From CAWUKT01 sp964352215 (GTDB lineage Bacteria; Bacteroidota; Bacteroidia; J057; JADKCL01): 64,000 nt of DNA. This document shows positions 16,580 to 26,900 of this stretch, one piece after another. A model generated the notes under the pieces. It did not search any database. It saw only the letters and a list, made by a program, of their open reading frames with translations, and was not told the DNA's origin. The position numbers and the translations under genes were made by a program. Positions within the stretch are counted from its first letter, which is position 1. Every line of letters starts with the position of its first letter. Where the stretch lies: assembly GCA_964352215.1 (NCBI GenBank), contig CAYGRE010000011.1, forward strand, positions 1-64,000. Direction: 5' to 3'.

Positions 16580-18985
16580 ATGGATCATATCATTAAAAAA
16601 ACCGTTGCCCTCCCCAATGGCAAGGAAATTCATATAGAGACGGGTCGAATTGCCCGCCAGGCTCATGGAGCTGTTGTCCTACGCTGTGGAGATACCATGA
16701 TTCTCGCTACGGTTGTCTCTCCGAAAGAAGCAAAACCTGCTGACTTTCTCCCTCTCTCAGTAGACTACATTGAAAAATACTCTTCTGCCGGTAAAATACC
16801 TGGTGGATTTTTCAAGCGTGAAGGTCGATTGGGCGAAGGTGAAATTCTCACCTCTCGTTTAGTTGACCGTGCCCTCCGTCCTTTGTTTCCGAAGGATTAT
16901 AACCGGGAGTGTCAGGTTGTTCTGCAACTGATCTCCGCTGACAAGGAGGAAAAACCTGATGCCTTGGCTTGCCTTGCTGCATCATGTGCGCTGATGACCT
17001 CCGATATTCCTTTCCCAGATCCGGTAGCGGAAGTTCGGGTAGGTCGGAAAAACGGTGAATTCATCGTTAATCCTACCGTGGCTGAACTGGAAGGTGCCGA
17101 CATGGATATCATGGTCGCCTGTACCATTGACTCCATTGTAATGGTGGAAGGCGAGATGGATGAAGTCAGTGAGCAGGATTTGCTTGATGGAATGGTTGCA
17201 GCGCATGAAGCCTGTAAAGTTCTGAATCAGATGCAGCTTGAGCTTCGTGCAGAAGTAGGCAAGACCATTCGGGAGTATGAAACTCCTGAAAAGGACGAAG
17301 ACTTCATTGCACGGGTTTCTGCATTGACCGAAGACAAGTGTCGTGAAATCGTTGATGCTACGTTGCCCAAGGCTGAGCGTTCTGAAGGTTTCCGGGTGCT
17401 GCTTGACGAAACTGCGGCTAAGATTGCAGAAGAAGACGGAATTGAGGACGAAGACGAGTTGAAAGAGCTCGAGTTTAAAATTAAAGGAATCTTCAAAGAC
17501 GTTCAGAAGAAGGTTGTTCGTGGTAAGGTCCTGAAAGAAGGAATTCGCCTCGATGGCCGGAAGCTGGATGAAGTTCGTTATATCTGGTCAGAAGCCGGCT
17601 ATTTGCCTCGTGCACACGGTTCTGCCGTATTTACCCGTGGCGAAACCCAAAGTATCTGTACCACTACCCTGGGAACCAAGCTGGATGAGCAAACCATCGA
17701 TGGTGCGCTGGTCGAAGGCAAGAAGCGTTTCCTCCTTCACTACAACTTCCCCGCTTTCTCGACTGGTGAAGCCCGCTTCCTCCGTGGTCCCGGCCGTCGT
17801 GAAATTGGTCACGGTAACCTGGCCGAGCGTGCCTTGAAAATGGTCCTTCCTGAGGATTTCGATTATACCGTTCGCGTAGTATCTGATATCACCGAATCCA
17901 ATGGCTCGAGTTCTATGGCTACTGTTTGTGGTGGCTGTCTCAGCTTGATGGATGCTGGTGTTCCCGTTAAGTCTCCTGTTTCAGGGATTGCGATGGGATT
18001 GATGACAGAAGCCGATACCGGAGAGTTTGCCGTCCTGAGTGATATTCTTGGTGACGAAGACTTTATCGGAGACATGGACTTTAAAGTTGCTGGTACTGCA
18101 AAAGGCCTGACAGCTTGTCAAATGGATATCAAGGTCCGTGGCCTGAGCTACGAGATTCTTGGTAAAGCACTCGAGCAGTCCAGAGGAGGTCGTCTCCACA
18201 TCCTTGACAAGATGTTGGAAACTCTTTCTGAGCCTCGTGCAGACTTCTCTATTTACGCTCCTCGTATCGAGAGCATGGAGATTCCTTCCGATATGATCGG
18301 CGCGGTGATCGGCCCTGGTGGCAAGATCATTCAGGAAATCCAGCGCTCTACTGGTACGACGATCAATATTGAAGAAGCTGACGGTAAAGGCCATGTGACT
18401 ATTTACTCTGTCGATGCAGCCGCACTGAACGCTGCCAAGCAGATGGTGAAAGACATCGTAGCTGAACCTGAAATCGGAACGACTTACAGTTCTACCGTCA
18501 AGAGCATCAAAGACTTTGGTGCCTTTGTGGAATTCATGCCCGGCCGGGAAGGATTGCTCCACATCTCTGAGATCTCTTATGAGCGTCTTGAAAGTATGGA
18601 TGGTGTCTTCCAGGTTGGAGATACGATTGACATCAAGCTGATCGGTGTTGATGAAAAAACTGGTAAGTTCCGCCTGAGCCACAAAGTTCTGCTTCCAAAG
18701 CCCGAGGGCTGGGAAGAACGTGAACGTGAACGCCGCGAACGCCGTGGAGGTGATCGTCGTGGAGGTGGTGACCGTCGCGGAGGTGGTGACCGTCGTGGCG
18801 GAGATGATCGTCGTGGTGGCCGTAGGGGTGACCGTCGTGATGGCGGAGAGCGTCGTGGCGGAGATGACCGCCGTGGCGGTGGAGAGCGTCGTGAGGGTGG
18901 CAACAATTACAATGATGGACCTCGCAATGATGGACCTCGCAATGATGGACCCCCTCAGAACGAAGGTCCCCGAAACGAAGAATAA
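16580..18985 (+). CDS. pnp: Polyribonucleotide nucleotidyltransferase (PNPase) with long R/G/D-rich tail
   Basis: 801 residues. Degrades RNA 3' to 5' by phosphorolysis. Two RNase PH domains (about 10-230 and 320-555, with FLLHYNFPAFSTGE and the acidic site around DMDFKVAGT), a KH domain with GPGGK (about 565-625) and an S1 domain (about 630-705, DFGAFVEFMPGREGLLHISE). The usual protein ends near residue 710; here about 90 more residues follow, made of RRGGD/RRGGGD repeats and then three NDGPR units. Such a tail is likely disordered and RNA-binding. Base composition of the tail stays in line with codon use, so it is not an assembly artefact. Confidence 0.97.
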   Translation: MDHIIKKTVALPNGKEIHIETGRIARQAHGAVVLRCGDTMILATVVSPKEAKPADFLPLSVDYIEKYSSAGKIPGGFFKREGRLGEGEILTSRLVDRALRPLFPKDYNRECQVVLQLISADKEEKPDALACLAASCALMTSDIPFPDPVAEVRVGRKNGEFIVNPTVAELEGADMDIMVACTIDSIVMVEGEMDEVSEQDLLDGMVAAHEACKVLNQMQLELRAEVGKTIREYETPEKDEDFIARVSALTEDKCREIVDATLPKAERSEGFRVLLDETAAKIAEEDGIEDEDELKELEFKIKGIFKDVQKKVVRGKVLKEGIRLDGRKLDEVRYIWSEAGYLPRAHGSAVFTRGETQSICTTTLGTKLDEQTIDGALVEGKKRFLLHYNFPAFSTGEARFLRGPGRREIGHGNLAERALKMVLPEDFDYTVRVVSDITESNGSSSMATVCGGCLSLMDAGVPVKSPVSGIAMGLMTEADTGEFAVLSDILGDEDFIGDMDFKVAGTAKGLTACQMDIKVRGLSYEILGKALEQSRGGRLHILDKMLETLSEPRADFSIYAPRIESMEIPSDMIGAVIGPGGKIIQEIQRSTGTTINIEEADGKGHVTIYSVDAAALNAAKQMVKDIVAEPEIGTTYSSTVKSIKDFGAFVEFMPGREGLLHISEISYERLESMDGVFQVGDTIDIKLIGVDEKTGKFRLSHKVLLPKPEGWEERERERRERRGGDRRGGGDRRGGGDRRGGDDRRGGRRGDRRDGGERRGGDDRRGGGERREGGNNYNDGPRNDGPRNDGPPQNEGPRNEE
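18745..18965 (+). repeat. Tandem coding repeats in the pnp tail
   Basis: First block: imperfect 12-15-base units encoding (D)RRGGG; second block at 18911-18955: 15-base units encoding NDGPR, two identical and a third diverging. Unit copy number is likely to vary between strains. Confidence 0.85.
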
Positions 18986-19003
18986 GAACACATTTTACAA
19001 TAT

Positions 19004-19033
19004 TAAAGGGGACTTCGGTCCCCTTTATCTTTT
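19004..19033 (+). terminator. Terminator after pnp
   Basis: A 9-10-bp stem AAAGGGGAC/GTCCCCTTT with a stable TTCG tetraloop, followed by ATCTTTT. Confidence 0.88.
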
Positions 19034-19044
19034 AACGCCCGATT

Positions 19045-19359
19045 ATGCTAGATCAAGCTTACCTCGAAGAAATCATGGAGCAGGTGATCCGGGCCTCTGC
19101 AATGGAGGCTTTGTCAGGACAGGACGAAGAACTTATTCACCTGGATTTTGAGGTTTACAAGATGTCTCAACCAGTTCGGACAGAAGGACGGGCCGGGGTC
19201 TTTATCAAATTCTCATTCGAATACGAATTGGAATACCTCAGTTCAGAAGATCTGGGACTAGAGGAGGGAGCCGATACCCGGAAAAAATTCAGGCAAACAG
19301 CCCGTCTGAATGGGGAAGGGAAACTATCAGCATATTCAGACCGCGTAGAGATTCTCTGA
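19045..19359 (+). CDS. Small protein of unknown function
   Basis: 104 residues, strongly acidic, no signal peptide or membrane segment. An N-terminal helix (LDQAYLEEIMEQVIRAS) is followed by alternating strands. I do not recognise the family. It sits between the pnp terminator and the acyltransferase gene, with a one-base overlap to the latter (TGATG), so those two are co-translated. Confidence 0.6.
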   Translation: MLDQAYLEEIMEQVIRASAMEALSGQDEELIHLDFEVYKMSQPVRTEGRAGVFIKFSFEYELEYLSSEDLGLEEGADTRKKFRQTARLNGEGKLSAYSDRVEIL

Positions 19360-20477
19360 TGCCACGCATTAAGGCATTGGACGGCATGCGGGGCCTCGCC
19401 ATCATACTGGTGATGCTTTTCCATACCGGACTGCTTGATGCAGGATGGATGGGTGTCAACCTCTTCTTTGTCCTTTCCGGCTATCTCATCACCCAGGTAT
19501 TACTGCCCTGGACCAACCGTGATCTTGGGTTCTATCTCAAGCGATTCTGGTGGAGACGCAGCCTGCGGATATTTCCCCTCTATTATACATTTATTGCGAT
19601 AGTCCTCATCATCTTTGCTTTCACAGCCTTACCAAGCAATACCCTCGACGAACTTCCTTATCTGCTGACTTACTCGATCAATTTTCGGGGACTTTTCACT
19701 CTTCACCGCGACTCCGAATTCTTCAATTTTATCTGGAGCCTCTGCGTAGAAGAACAGTTTTATCTGGTATGGCCAATCGTGGTTTACTTTTCAAGCAGGA
19801 AGAACCTCGGAAGGATTGCCTTGCTGGTACTGATCCTGTCCCCTCTGATTCGATTTGGGCTGGGTGAATATTGGGCAGATGCCAATGGCAACCGTCTAGG
19901 CATTGGTGGAGCGATGTACATCCTGCCCTTTACCCAGTTGGATGGATTCATGATCGGTGCTTTTTTAGCGGTCGCAGGACATTTGATCCCCACATCCTGG
20001 ATCAAGCTTTGGTTTGGTAGTGCTGCCCTGCTCTTTTTGTTGGTGGGGGGAATTTGCTATTGGACTTTGTTGCATAGTGGGAGAGACCTGCATTGGTCCA
20101 GCTTTGGATTTCCAATTGCAAGTTGGGCACTTTGGATGTACGTATGGCTTTACAGCCTGTTGGCATTGCTTTTTGGGAGCATGGTAGTCTGGGTAACCCG
20201 TATCGAGAAAGGCATATTTGTACGGATTTTCAACTGGAGCTTGCTGAGGTTTCTTGGGAAAATATCCTACGGATTGTATTTGATCCATTTACCGCTGAAC
20301 AGGATCATCGGGATGAAATTTCCCCTCCCGGAAACATACGCCGGGCGGCTCCTCTATTTCATCCCTTTTGCAACCCTGTCGGTGATCCTGGCGTGGATAA
20401 GTTACCGGTATTTTGAGCGCTACTTCCTGAGGATGAAAAAGCTGCGCTTTGATCCGGAAAAGCTCGTTGATTCGTAG
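19359..20477 (+). CDS. Acyltransferase-3 (OafA/YrhL) family membrane protein
   Basis: 372 residues with about ten membrane segments. The N-terminus 'ALDGMRGLAIILVMLFHTG' carries the conserved catalytic-type histidine and R of acyltransferase-3 proteins, then 'GVNLFFVLSGYLIT' and 'FYLKRFWWRRSLRIFPLYY', all hallmarks. These enzymes O-acylate surface glycans, lipids or peptidoglycan using acyl-CoA at the inner membrane. There is no C-terminal SGNH domain. The glycan target cannot be inferred; no polysaccharide genes adjoin it. It converges on the S8 protease gene with a 26-base gap and no clear terminator between them. Confidence 0.93.
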   Translation: MPRIKALDGMRGLAIILVMLFHTGLLDAGWMGVNLFFVLSGYLITQVLLPWTNRDLGFYLKRFWWRRSLRIFPLYYTFIAIVLIIFAFTALPSNTLDELPYLLTYSINFRGLFTLHRDSEFFNFIWSLCVEEQFYLVWPIVVYFSSRKNLGRIALLVLILSPLIRFGLGEYWADANGNRLGIGGAMYILPFTQLDGFMIGAFLAVAGHLIPTSWIKLWFGSAALLFLLVGGICYWTLLHSGRDLHWSSFGFPIASWALWMYVWLYSLLALLFGSMVVWVTRIEKGIFVRIFNWSLLRFLGKISYGLYLIHLPLNRIIGMKFPLPETYAGRLLYFIPFATLSVILAWISYRYFERYFLRMKKLRFDPEKLVDS

Positions 20478-20503
20478 TTTTTCAGATATAAAACTCTGCG
20501 GCA

Positions 20504-23500
20504 CTATCGGATCAGCAAAGATTTCCCCACTCTCATTCCTTCGATCTGGAATTCAATCTGGTAAATACCTGGAGCAATACCCTGCAGCATCAGGCCATCT
20601 TCGATCTCTTCCTTTAATTTTTCTCCCTGCCAAGTGCGTATTTCCTGACCCAGAATGTTGCGTAATACCAACCGGAAGTTACCCCGTGCAGGGGAACTGA
20701 AGCGGTAGTTAATGGCTTCAGAAGCAGGATTGGGATACAAGGTCAATTGTCCATCTGGCACCGGGCCTGAAATTCCAACCAGGGTGTCTATGGTAATGGT
20801 CTTAGAGACCGTATCCGTACATACACCATTGGAAATATACATTTCCACGTTGTAGATCCCTGGGTTGCTGAAGCTGTGAAGGGTCACCTGACTCGCAGGA
20901 CAGGCCGTACCGCCATCATTGAAGTTCCAGCCCCATTCATTTACGCCTTGGGTAGTATCTGCGAAGGTGATCGTGTCACCGGTATATGCTTGCACCGGGT
21001 TGCAGGTAAAGCCTCCGTTGAACCCATTGCCAATGGTAATATTGACCTGGTCGTAGTCTTCGCAGCCAGTAGCATCCGTCACCTTGACCCAATAGGTGCC
21101 TGAAGAATCAACCGTTCTCGAGGGGGAGGTACTGCCGTCATCCCAGAGGTAGGAAGTAAAGCCGCTGCCGGCATCAAGGATGAAGTTAGTGTCTCCATTG
21201 CAGTGAAGGATGTCAGCGCCCAGATCAACCTGGGCAGACATGCCCCCCTTGATGACACAAAAGTATTTATCCCTGGCACGCTGGACCGTTGTCCTCAGAT
21301 GGGGTACACTGTCAGCAATCAGGACCGCAAACGCAACGGTATGTGATTGGCCTGCAGGAATGGAAAATGGGCCTGCTGAGGCGAACTGGATTACGTTGGT
21401 ATTGGCGACTTCAGCGTTGGAAGGTGGGCTGCTCAACGCGGTCCATTTCTCGGCTTTGGTGTAGCCAAAATTAGCGACGTTGGAAGCATAGCCATGCAGG
21501 CTATCTGGAGTCAGCAAGGCAATTCCCATGTTCCAGAGCGTTACAAATGTCTCCGTAAAATTGTAGATACAGCGGGAGATCGAATCGTAGCGGCTGACAT
21601 TATTGGTACGCCAGTAGCCGTCCATGTCAAAGTACATGCCGGCATAGACATCATTCAGTGGGGCGGTGGAGGAACTGTTAGTGATGGTATATTCCTGGAT
21701 GAAGTAATTGTTGTCTGGTTCGAGTTCAAACTGATAGCTGTTTTGTGTCACCACAACGCCTGGGGCATTGCTACCAGCCCCGCCATCGTCATACACAGTG
21801 CTGGCCTCGATGTCTGCATAGGTTCCTGGTGCCTCACGTTCAATGGGGGAGACGTTTTGGAAATCATTGTTTTGACTTCCATTTTGATTTTCAAAGTTGT
21901 CTGCGAGGATGGTGGCAGAGGTACCGACCATGAATCCTGCGTCGTTCATCAAACCGCGAACCGCATCTATGGTAAGTCCTTTTCCAGTGTTCAATTGGGG
22001 GAAGTTCATATAACCCCAGCGGCCTTCCCCGTTGAGAGAAGTCTCTAATCGGTTCGCATCCAGATTAACGTAGTCCGGTTCGACCTGGAATTGGAGGTAT
22101 TCGTAGTCAGTGTACCCGTTGGCGGAGTATCCGATGCGAACCCTTAGGATAGTTCCAGGCTGGGCAGAGGGGGTGACCCGAAGCCGCAGAGGAGCTAATC
22201 GGTGGCTGACGACTTCCATGGTTCCCATGTCCCCCAGGCCTACATTTCCGTGTACTGTTTGCAAGAAGACGATATCGGGGGAGGAAATAGAAACGGAGAC
22301 ATTGGTTGCAGGATCGAGGTAATTTATGAACCGGGCCCGTAAATCAATGGTGTCACCAGCCTGGATGATGCCGTCAATCGGATCGGTAAACTCATAATCA
22401 AGCACGCGGATGGAAGGAGTAACCTCGGTGAGGGCACGGAACGCATCCACCCGTCCCCGGCCCATTTTTTCCGTATAAATGCCGGCGTTGAGGGCATAAA
22501 TAGAGGAGTCGGCCGTCACACGCACCCTTTGACCGACCTGTTCATTGGTGTAGGAGGGGTAGTAGGCCTTGACCAAACCTGCGATCCCACAAACGATTGG
22601 TGCTCCAAGTGAGGTACCGGTAGCCACAAAGGTGCCTGAGTTAAGGCGTATCGAGGTAATGTCCCGGCTGGGGGCATTAAGGTCAACCATATAGTGATAG
22701 GTGGTTCCGAAAGTGGGTGTGGTATTCCAGAAGGCGTCGTTCTGTTGAGAGCCGGCCACCGACAATACATTGTCGTAGCTGGCGGGATAAAAGGCGAGGT
22801 CAGAGGGGGTATTCCCTGCAGCAGCCACCACCAGACAATTGCGGTTGATGGTTGCAAATCGAATCGCTTCTTCTCCCATCCGGGAAACGCCCGTACCACC
22901 CCAGGAAAGATTGAGGATATGCGCCCCATGATCCGCGGCATAAACTACTCCCTGGTAGCCCCGGTAGATTTGGGGACTGCTGTTGATGCTGACTTTGACT
23001 TGCATCAAGCGGCAGTGAAATCCCAGGCTGGCGATATCAGTATTGTTGTCGTTTTCTGCTCCCGCAGGTCCCGACACAATTACACCGTGGTCGACGGCAG
23101 TTCCTCCACCACCCCAACTGGGGTCATTGTCCCCGGGAGACAACCAAAAGTCTCCCCCCATGTCCCAGCCACGATAATTGTCGATATAGCCATCGTTGTC
23201 GTTGTCAATCCCGTCGATAGGATCATTGAGGTTGATGTGGTGCTTGTTGACCAACTCAGGATGAGAAAATGAAGTGCCGGTATCTATAATCCCGATTACA
23301 ATGGAAGAGTCTCCTTTGGACAAGTCCCACGCATCCCTGGCCTGAACAAGGTCGAGGTAGTATTGTGAACCTGTGTCAGGATCAGCCGGGTCGTACATGG
23401 GTTGATAGATGTACAAGGGCTCGACGTACTCAAACAGCCCACTGCTCCAAAGGAAGTTGACAGCCGTTTCAATATCGGCACTGGCCTGGTACTGGAGTTC

Positions 23501-23833
23501 ATAAATGGGGGAGAGGTCGACCATCTTGCGGCCAAGTGGATCATAGGGTTCGTTGGGAGGGAGGGTGTTGGGGAAAGACTTACCAACCATAATTACCTCC
23601 AAAGCATCCTTGTATTTTTCAAAACCGGGGATGTGGATTCCAGCTTGACTGCAAAGGTCCTGGTACCTTTCATCTACCCGGACCACTACTACACCGTGGA
23701 CATAGTCATCGGCTCCCAAACCATCCGGAAGTTGAAAGTATTGGTTGTTGACTTGGTAAATAGGTATGTTTTGCCCCTGCATAAACAGAGGAGCCATCAA
23801 GCACAAACCCAAAAGGAATCCAATATATCTCAT
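20504..23833 (-). CDS. Secreted subtilisin-family (S8) protease with PKD and T9SS sorting domain
   Basis: 1109 residues. Signal peptide ends at LFMQGQ (about residue 21). The S8 catalytic triad is Asp184 (GIIDTGT), His249 (VDHG) and Ser408 (ATGTSLGAP), with the oxyanion Asn in AAAGN. Then come a beta-rich region (480-850), an Ig-like 'SGTYWVKVTDATGCEDY' module, a PKD domain with WGWNFNDGG and a C-terminal T9SS sorting domain beginning LYPNPASEAINYRF. The protein should cross the outer membrane by T9SS and be surface-attached or released. It is a paralogue of the next gene (83-base gap), implying tandem duplication. DTGT/DHGV and GTSLGAP agree with an active enzyme. Confidence 0.93.
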   Translation of the reverse strand: MRYIGFLLGLCLMAPLFMQGQNIPIYQVNNQYFQLPDGLGADDYVHGVVVVRVDERYQDLCSQAGIHIPGFEKYKDALEVIMVGKSFPNTLPPNEPYDPLGRKMVDLSPIYELQYQASADIETAVNFLWSSGLFEYVEPLYIYQPMYDPADPDTGSQYYLDLVQARDAWDLSKGDSSIVIGIIDTGTSFSHPELVNKHHINLNDPIDGIDNDNDGYIDNYRGWDMGGDFWLSPGDNDPSWGGGGTAVDHGVIVSGPAGAENDNNTDIASLGFHCRLMQVKVSINSSPQIYRGYQGVVYAADHGAHILNLSWGGTGVSRMGEEAIRFATINRNCLVVAAAGNTPSDLAFYPASYDNVLSVAGSQQNDAFWNTTPTFGTTYHYMVDLNAPSRDITSIRLNSGTFVATGTSLGAPIVCGIAGLVKAYYPSYTNEQVGQRVRVTADSSIYALNAGIYTEKMGRGRVDAFRALTEVTPSIRVLDYEFTDPIDGIIQAGDTIDLRARFINYLDPATNVSVSISSPDIVFLQTVHGNVGLGDMGTMEVVSHRLAPLRLRVTPSAQPGTILRVRIGYSANGYTDYEYLQFQVEPDYVNLDANRLETSLNGEGRWGYMNFPQLNTGKGLTIDAVRGLMNDAGFMVGTSATILADNFENQNGSQNNDFQNVSPIEREAPGTYADIEASTVYDDGGAGSNAPGVVVTQNSYQFELEPDNNYFIQEYTITNSSSTAPLNDVYAGMYFDMDGYWRTNNVSRYDSISRCIYNFTETFVTLWNMGIALLTPDSLHGYASNVANFGYTKAEKWTALSSPPSNAEVANTNVIQFASAGPFSIPAGQSHTVAFAVLIADSVPHLRTTVQRARDKYFCVIKGGMSAQVDLGADILHCNGDTNFILDAGSGFTSYLWDDGSTSPSRTVDSSGTYWVKVTDATGCEDYDQVNITIGNGFNGGFTCNPVQAYTGDTITFADTTQGVNEWGWNFNDGGTACPASQVTLHSFSNPGIYNVEMYISNGVCTDTVSKTITIDTLVGISGPVPDGQLTLYPNPASEAINYRFSSPARGNFRLVLRNILGQEIRTWQGEKLKEEIEDGLMLQGIAPGIYQIEFQIEGMRVGKSLLIR

Positions 23834-23915
23834 CCAATCATTTTTATTAAAATAACGATATTCCGCATTGACTGTTCATCTCGGCTCAAAAGATACGATC
23901 AATGAGCCGACTGGG

Positions 23916-26900
23916 TCATTGGCGAAGAAGTTTCTTAATCAGAGTTGCCTCCCCGGTTTCCAGCCTGAGGAAATACATCCCTTCCTGTAAGACATTTACA
24001 TTCAGCTTTTCCTGGAGCAGATAGGCATTCTTATCCATATTCCAGCTCAGGAGCTCTTTCCCTTCCAGATCGAACAAGGTCAAGAGGACCGGGCCGAGAT
24101 AGTTGGCCTCAAAATTGAAAAGAATAATCTCTGAGAAGGGGTTGGGAGAAGCATCGAAACGATAGCTGACTGCGGGTTCCTGGGCGACAAAGGTTTCAAC
24201 TGTAATGGTCGAATCCAGGGTGCGGAGGCAGATCCCATCGCTGATGGTGACTGAGATCGTATAGACTCCGGGGGATTGATACGTATGATTAAAAACGGTG
24301 TCGCCATTCAGCTGGGTTCCGTCGCCAAAATTCCAATTCCAGTTCTGGCCATTTCCTGCTTGTTGAAGCGAAATCGCGTAAGGGGTACCTGTATAGTAGG
24401 GACCGGGGGGCAGGCTCAGTATGGGGTTGCCAAGGCTGCTGAGGCTCACTTCAACTTCGTCTGTAGCGGAGCAACCGTATTCATTGGTAATGGTCAATTG
24501 GTAGGTGCCGCTATTAGCTACCTGAACCGCTGAGGTTGTATCACCAGTGGACCACAAATAATCCAAACCGGGAACCGATGGGGTAGACAGAGTGGGAAAG
24601 ACACTGTCGTCCGTGCAAACCTGAAGATCGGGACCAAGATCGAGAGGGGGGATTTGATTTCGAATCTCACACCAATATTTCTGTTTGGCCCTCTGCGCAA
24701 CTGCGCCAAGACTGTTGAAGTCAGAGCCTCCTGCCATGGCAAAAGCAACCCGAATGGAATCATTTGAACCTAAATTAAAGGGGCCGGCTGAGATGAATTG
24801 GATTACATCATCGCTTCGGGGATAGTTGTTCGAGATTGGATTGCTCAAGGCCTGGAATTTCTCCGCATCAGTGAATAAATAAGATGCGAGATCGGTCGTC
24901 AATGCATTGGTTTGTTGCTCCGTAAGCAGGCTGATTCCAGCAACAAAGCTAGCCTGTCCAATGCTGGCTTCAGCTCCCACCATGTTCCCATTGGCATAAT
25001 AATTGGCGTTTTGAATATTGTAGAAAGTGCGGTTCCAATGATTGCCCAGACCTGCGTACAAACCATTGAGTGGAAAGTTGTTCCGGTTGCTGATCGTATA
25101 CTCCATGATGATGTACTTTTCATCGATACCACCGTTGAATTGGTAGCAGTGCTGCCGAATATCGATCCCAAATTCATGGGAGCCGGCATTGGAATCGTCG
25201 AAATGGGCGGTGGCTTCCAATGGGGCTACCGGTCCGGGAATTATAAGTTTGGCCTTCTCAAGTGGCTTGAATCGTTCTGAACGCATTCCGGCGCCACTTT
25301 TCATGCCGTCTATCAGGTTGGTCTGTGAGAGACCGACGAGGAGCCCCCCGTCAAGATTGATATTGACAGAGGCATTGTACCGTATACCGAGTCCCAGGGT
25401 GTTATTTGGGTAATCAACATAACCGAAATTTCCGTGTCCATTGATGGAGGTTTGGTAGATATTCCGCACCAGGTCGATCTGCATAGGCTGGATGAAAAAA
25501 CGAAAGTACTGGTAGTCCTGATAGCTGCCATCTGAAAAGGCAAATTTTACAAAGACAGGCTCCCGTTGAGTCACATTTTTCTTAACCCGAATCTTGAAAG
25601 GAAGGGAATTGGTACCAGAGGCAAGAGTAGCCATCGAAGGAATTGTGTATGAGTCCTGAATAATTTCGATGAGATGGGTATCGGGAGTGGTGAGGGTGAC
25701 CTGTAAATTAGCAATGGGATCGAGGTAGTTGATGAATCTGACGTATAAGTCCATCGTATCCAACGGTTCCGGGATGTCATTGTCATCGTCTCGTACCATC
25801 AGGGAATCGATGCGGATCGACTTCACATTGGTGGAGAGAACTGCATTTTCGACATCAACCCGGCCAAGTCCGATCTTGTCATATAGAAATGCAGGGTTAT
25901 TGCTGTAAATATCTTCAGCTGTAACCCTGACAAATTCCCCACACTGGATATTGTTGAGATTGGGGTGCATGGCTTTCACCAGTGCCGCCGCCGCGCAGAC
26001 GATCGGGGCAGACATGGAGGTTCCAGTGGCCCCGGTCCAATAAGACCCGACGCCGGTGGTGGTGACAACGCTTCTGCCAGGCGCAATGATATCTACCCAA
26101 TAGTTGTAAGTCGTTCCGGTCCCGGTTCCATAGTCCCAGACCTCATCATTGGCTTGGGATCCGGCGACGGAAATGACGTTCTCATAACTGGCTGGATAGA
26201 CATAAGTATCCTGAAACCGGTTTCCACAGGCTGCAACCAACAGGCAATTGTGATTGATGGCGGCATAATTGACAATGTCCTGCCCGTATTGACTGTTTGA
26301 GCTGGATCCCCAGCTCAGATTGAGGATGTTATAGCCTTTCTCCGCGCCATACACAATCGCTTCCATACCAAAACTGATGCTGATGCTCTGGTCTACCGCT
26401 GCCTTGAGTGGAACGAACTGGGTATTGTACCCAAGTCCGGCGATTCCGGTCGCGTTGTTTACTTCGGCACATGCCGGTCCGGTAACCAAAACACCGTGAT
26501 CCATTCCAGGAGCGGAACCCACATAGCTTGGATCGTTGTCTTGTGGGGCCCAATAGCTGACTCCTCCAAAATCCCATCCTCTGAAATTGTCAATTTTGCC
26601 ATCACCATCATTGTCAAGTCCATCAATGGTATCCAGGAGATTGTAAGCAACCTGGTTACGGAGATCATCGTGGTTGAAGTTGGTACCCGTATCAATGATG
26701 CCAATGACAATATTGGAATCGCCCTGGACGGAATCCCATGCTGCAAAAGTCCCAATCAGAGAATTGTACCATTGAGAACCCACAAAAGGGTCGTCCGGGA
26801 CGAACATGGGTTCATACAAATAGTGAGGTTCTGCGTATAGAACTTCGGGAAGCTGCGAAAATGCGGCTGCCATTGACTCAATATCAGTTTGGTCCGGACA

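Noticed and set aside
17981..18991. 336-codon frame antisense to pnp
   Set aside because: Long only because the repetitive R/G tail reads as Thr/Ile/Ser-rich on the other strand; pnp is certain.
23883..23910. Inverted repeat CGGCTCA/TGAGCCG between the two proteases
   Set aside because: Only 7 bp with a 14-base loop and no T run; neither terminator nor operator can be argued.
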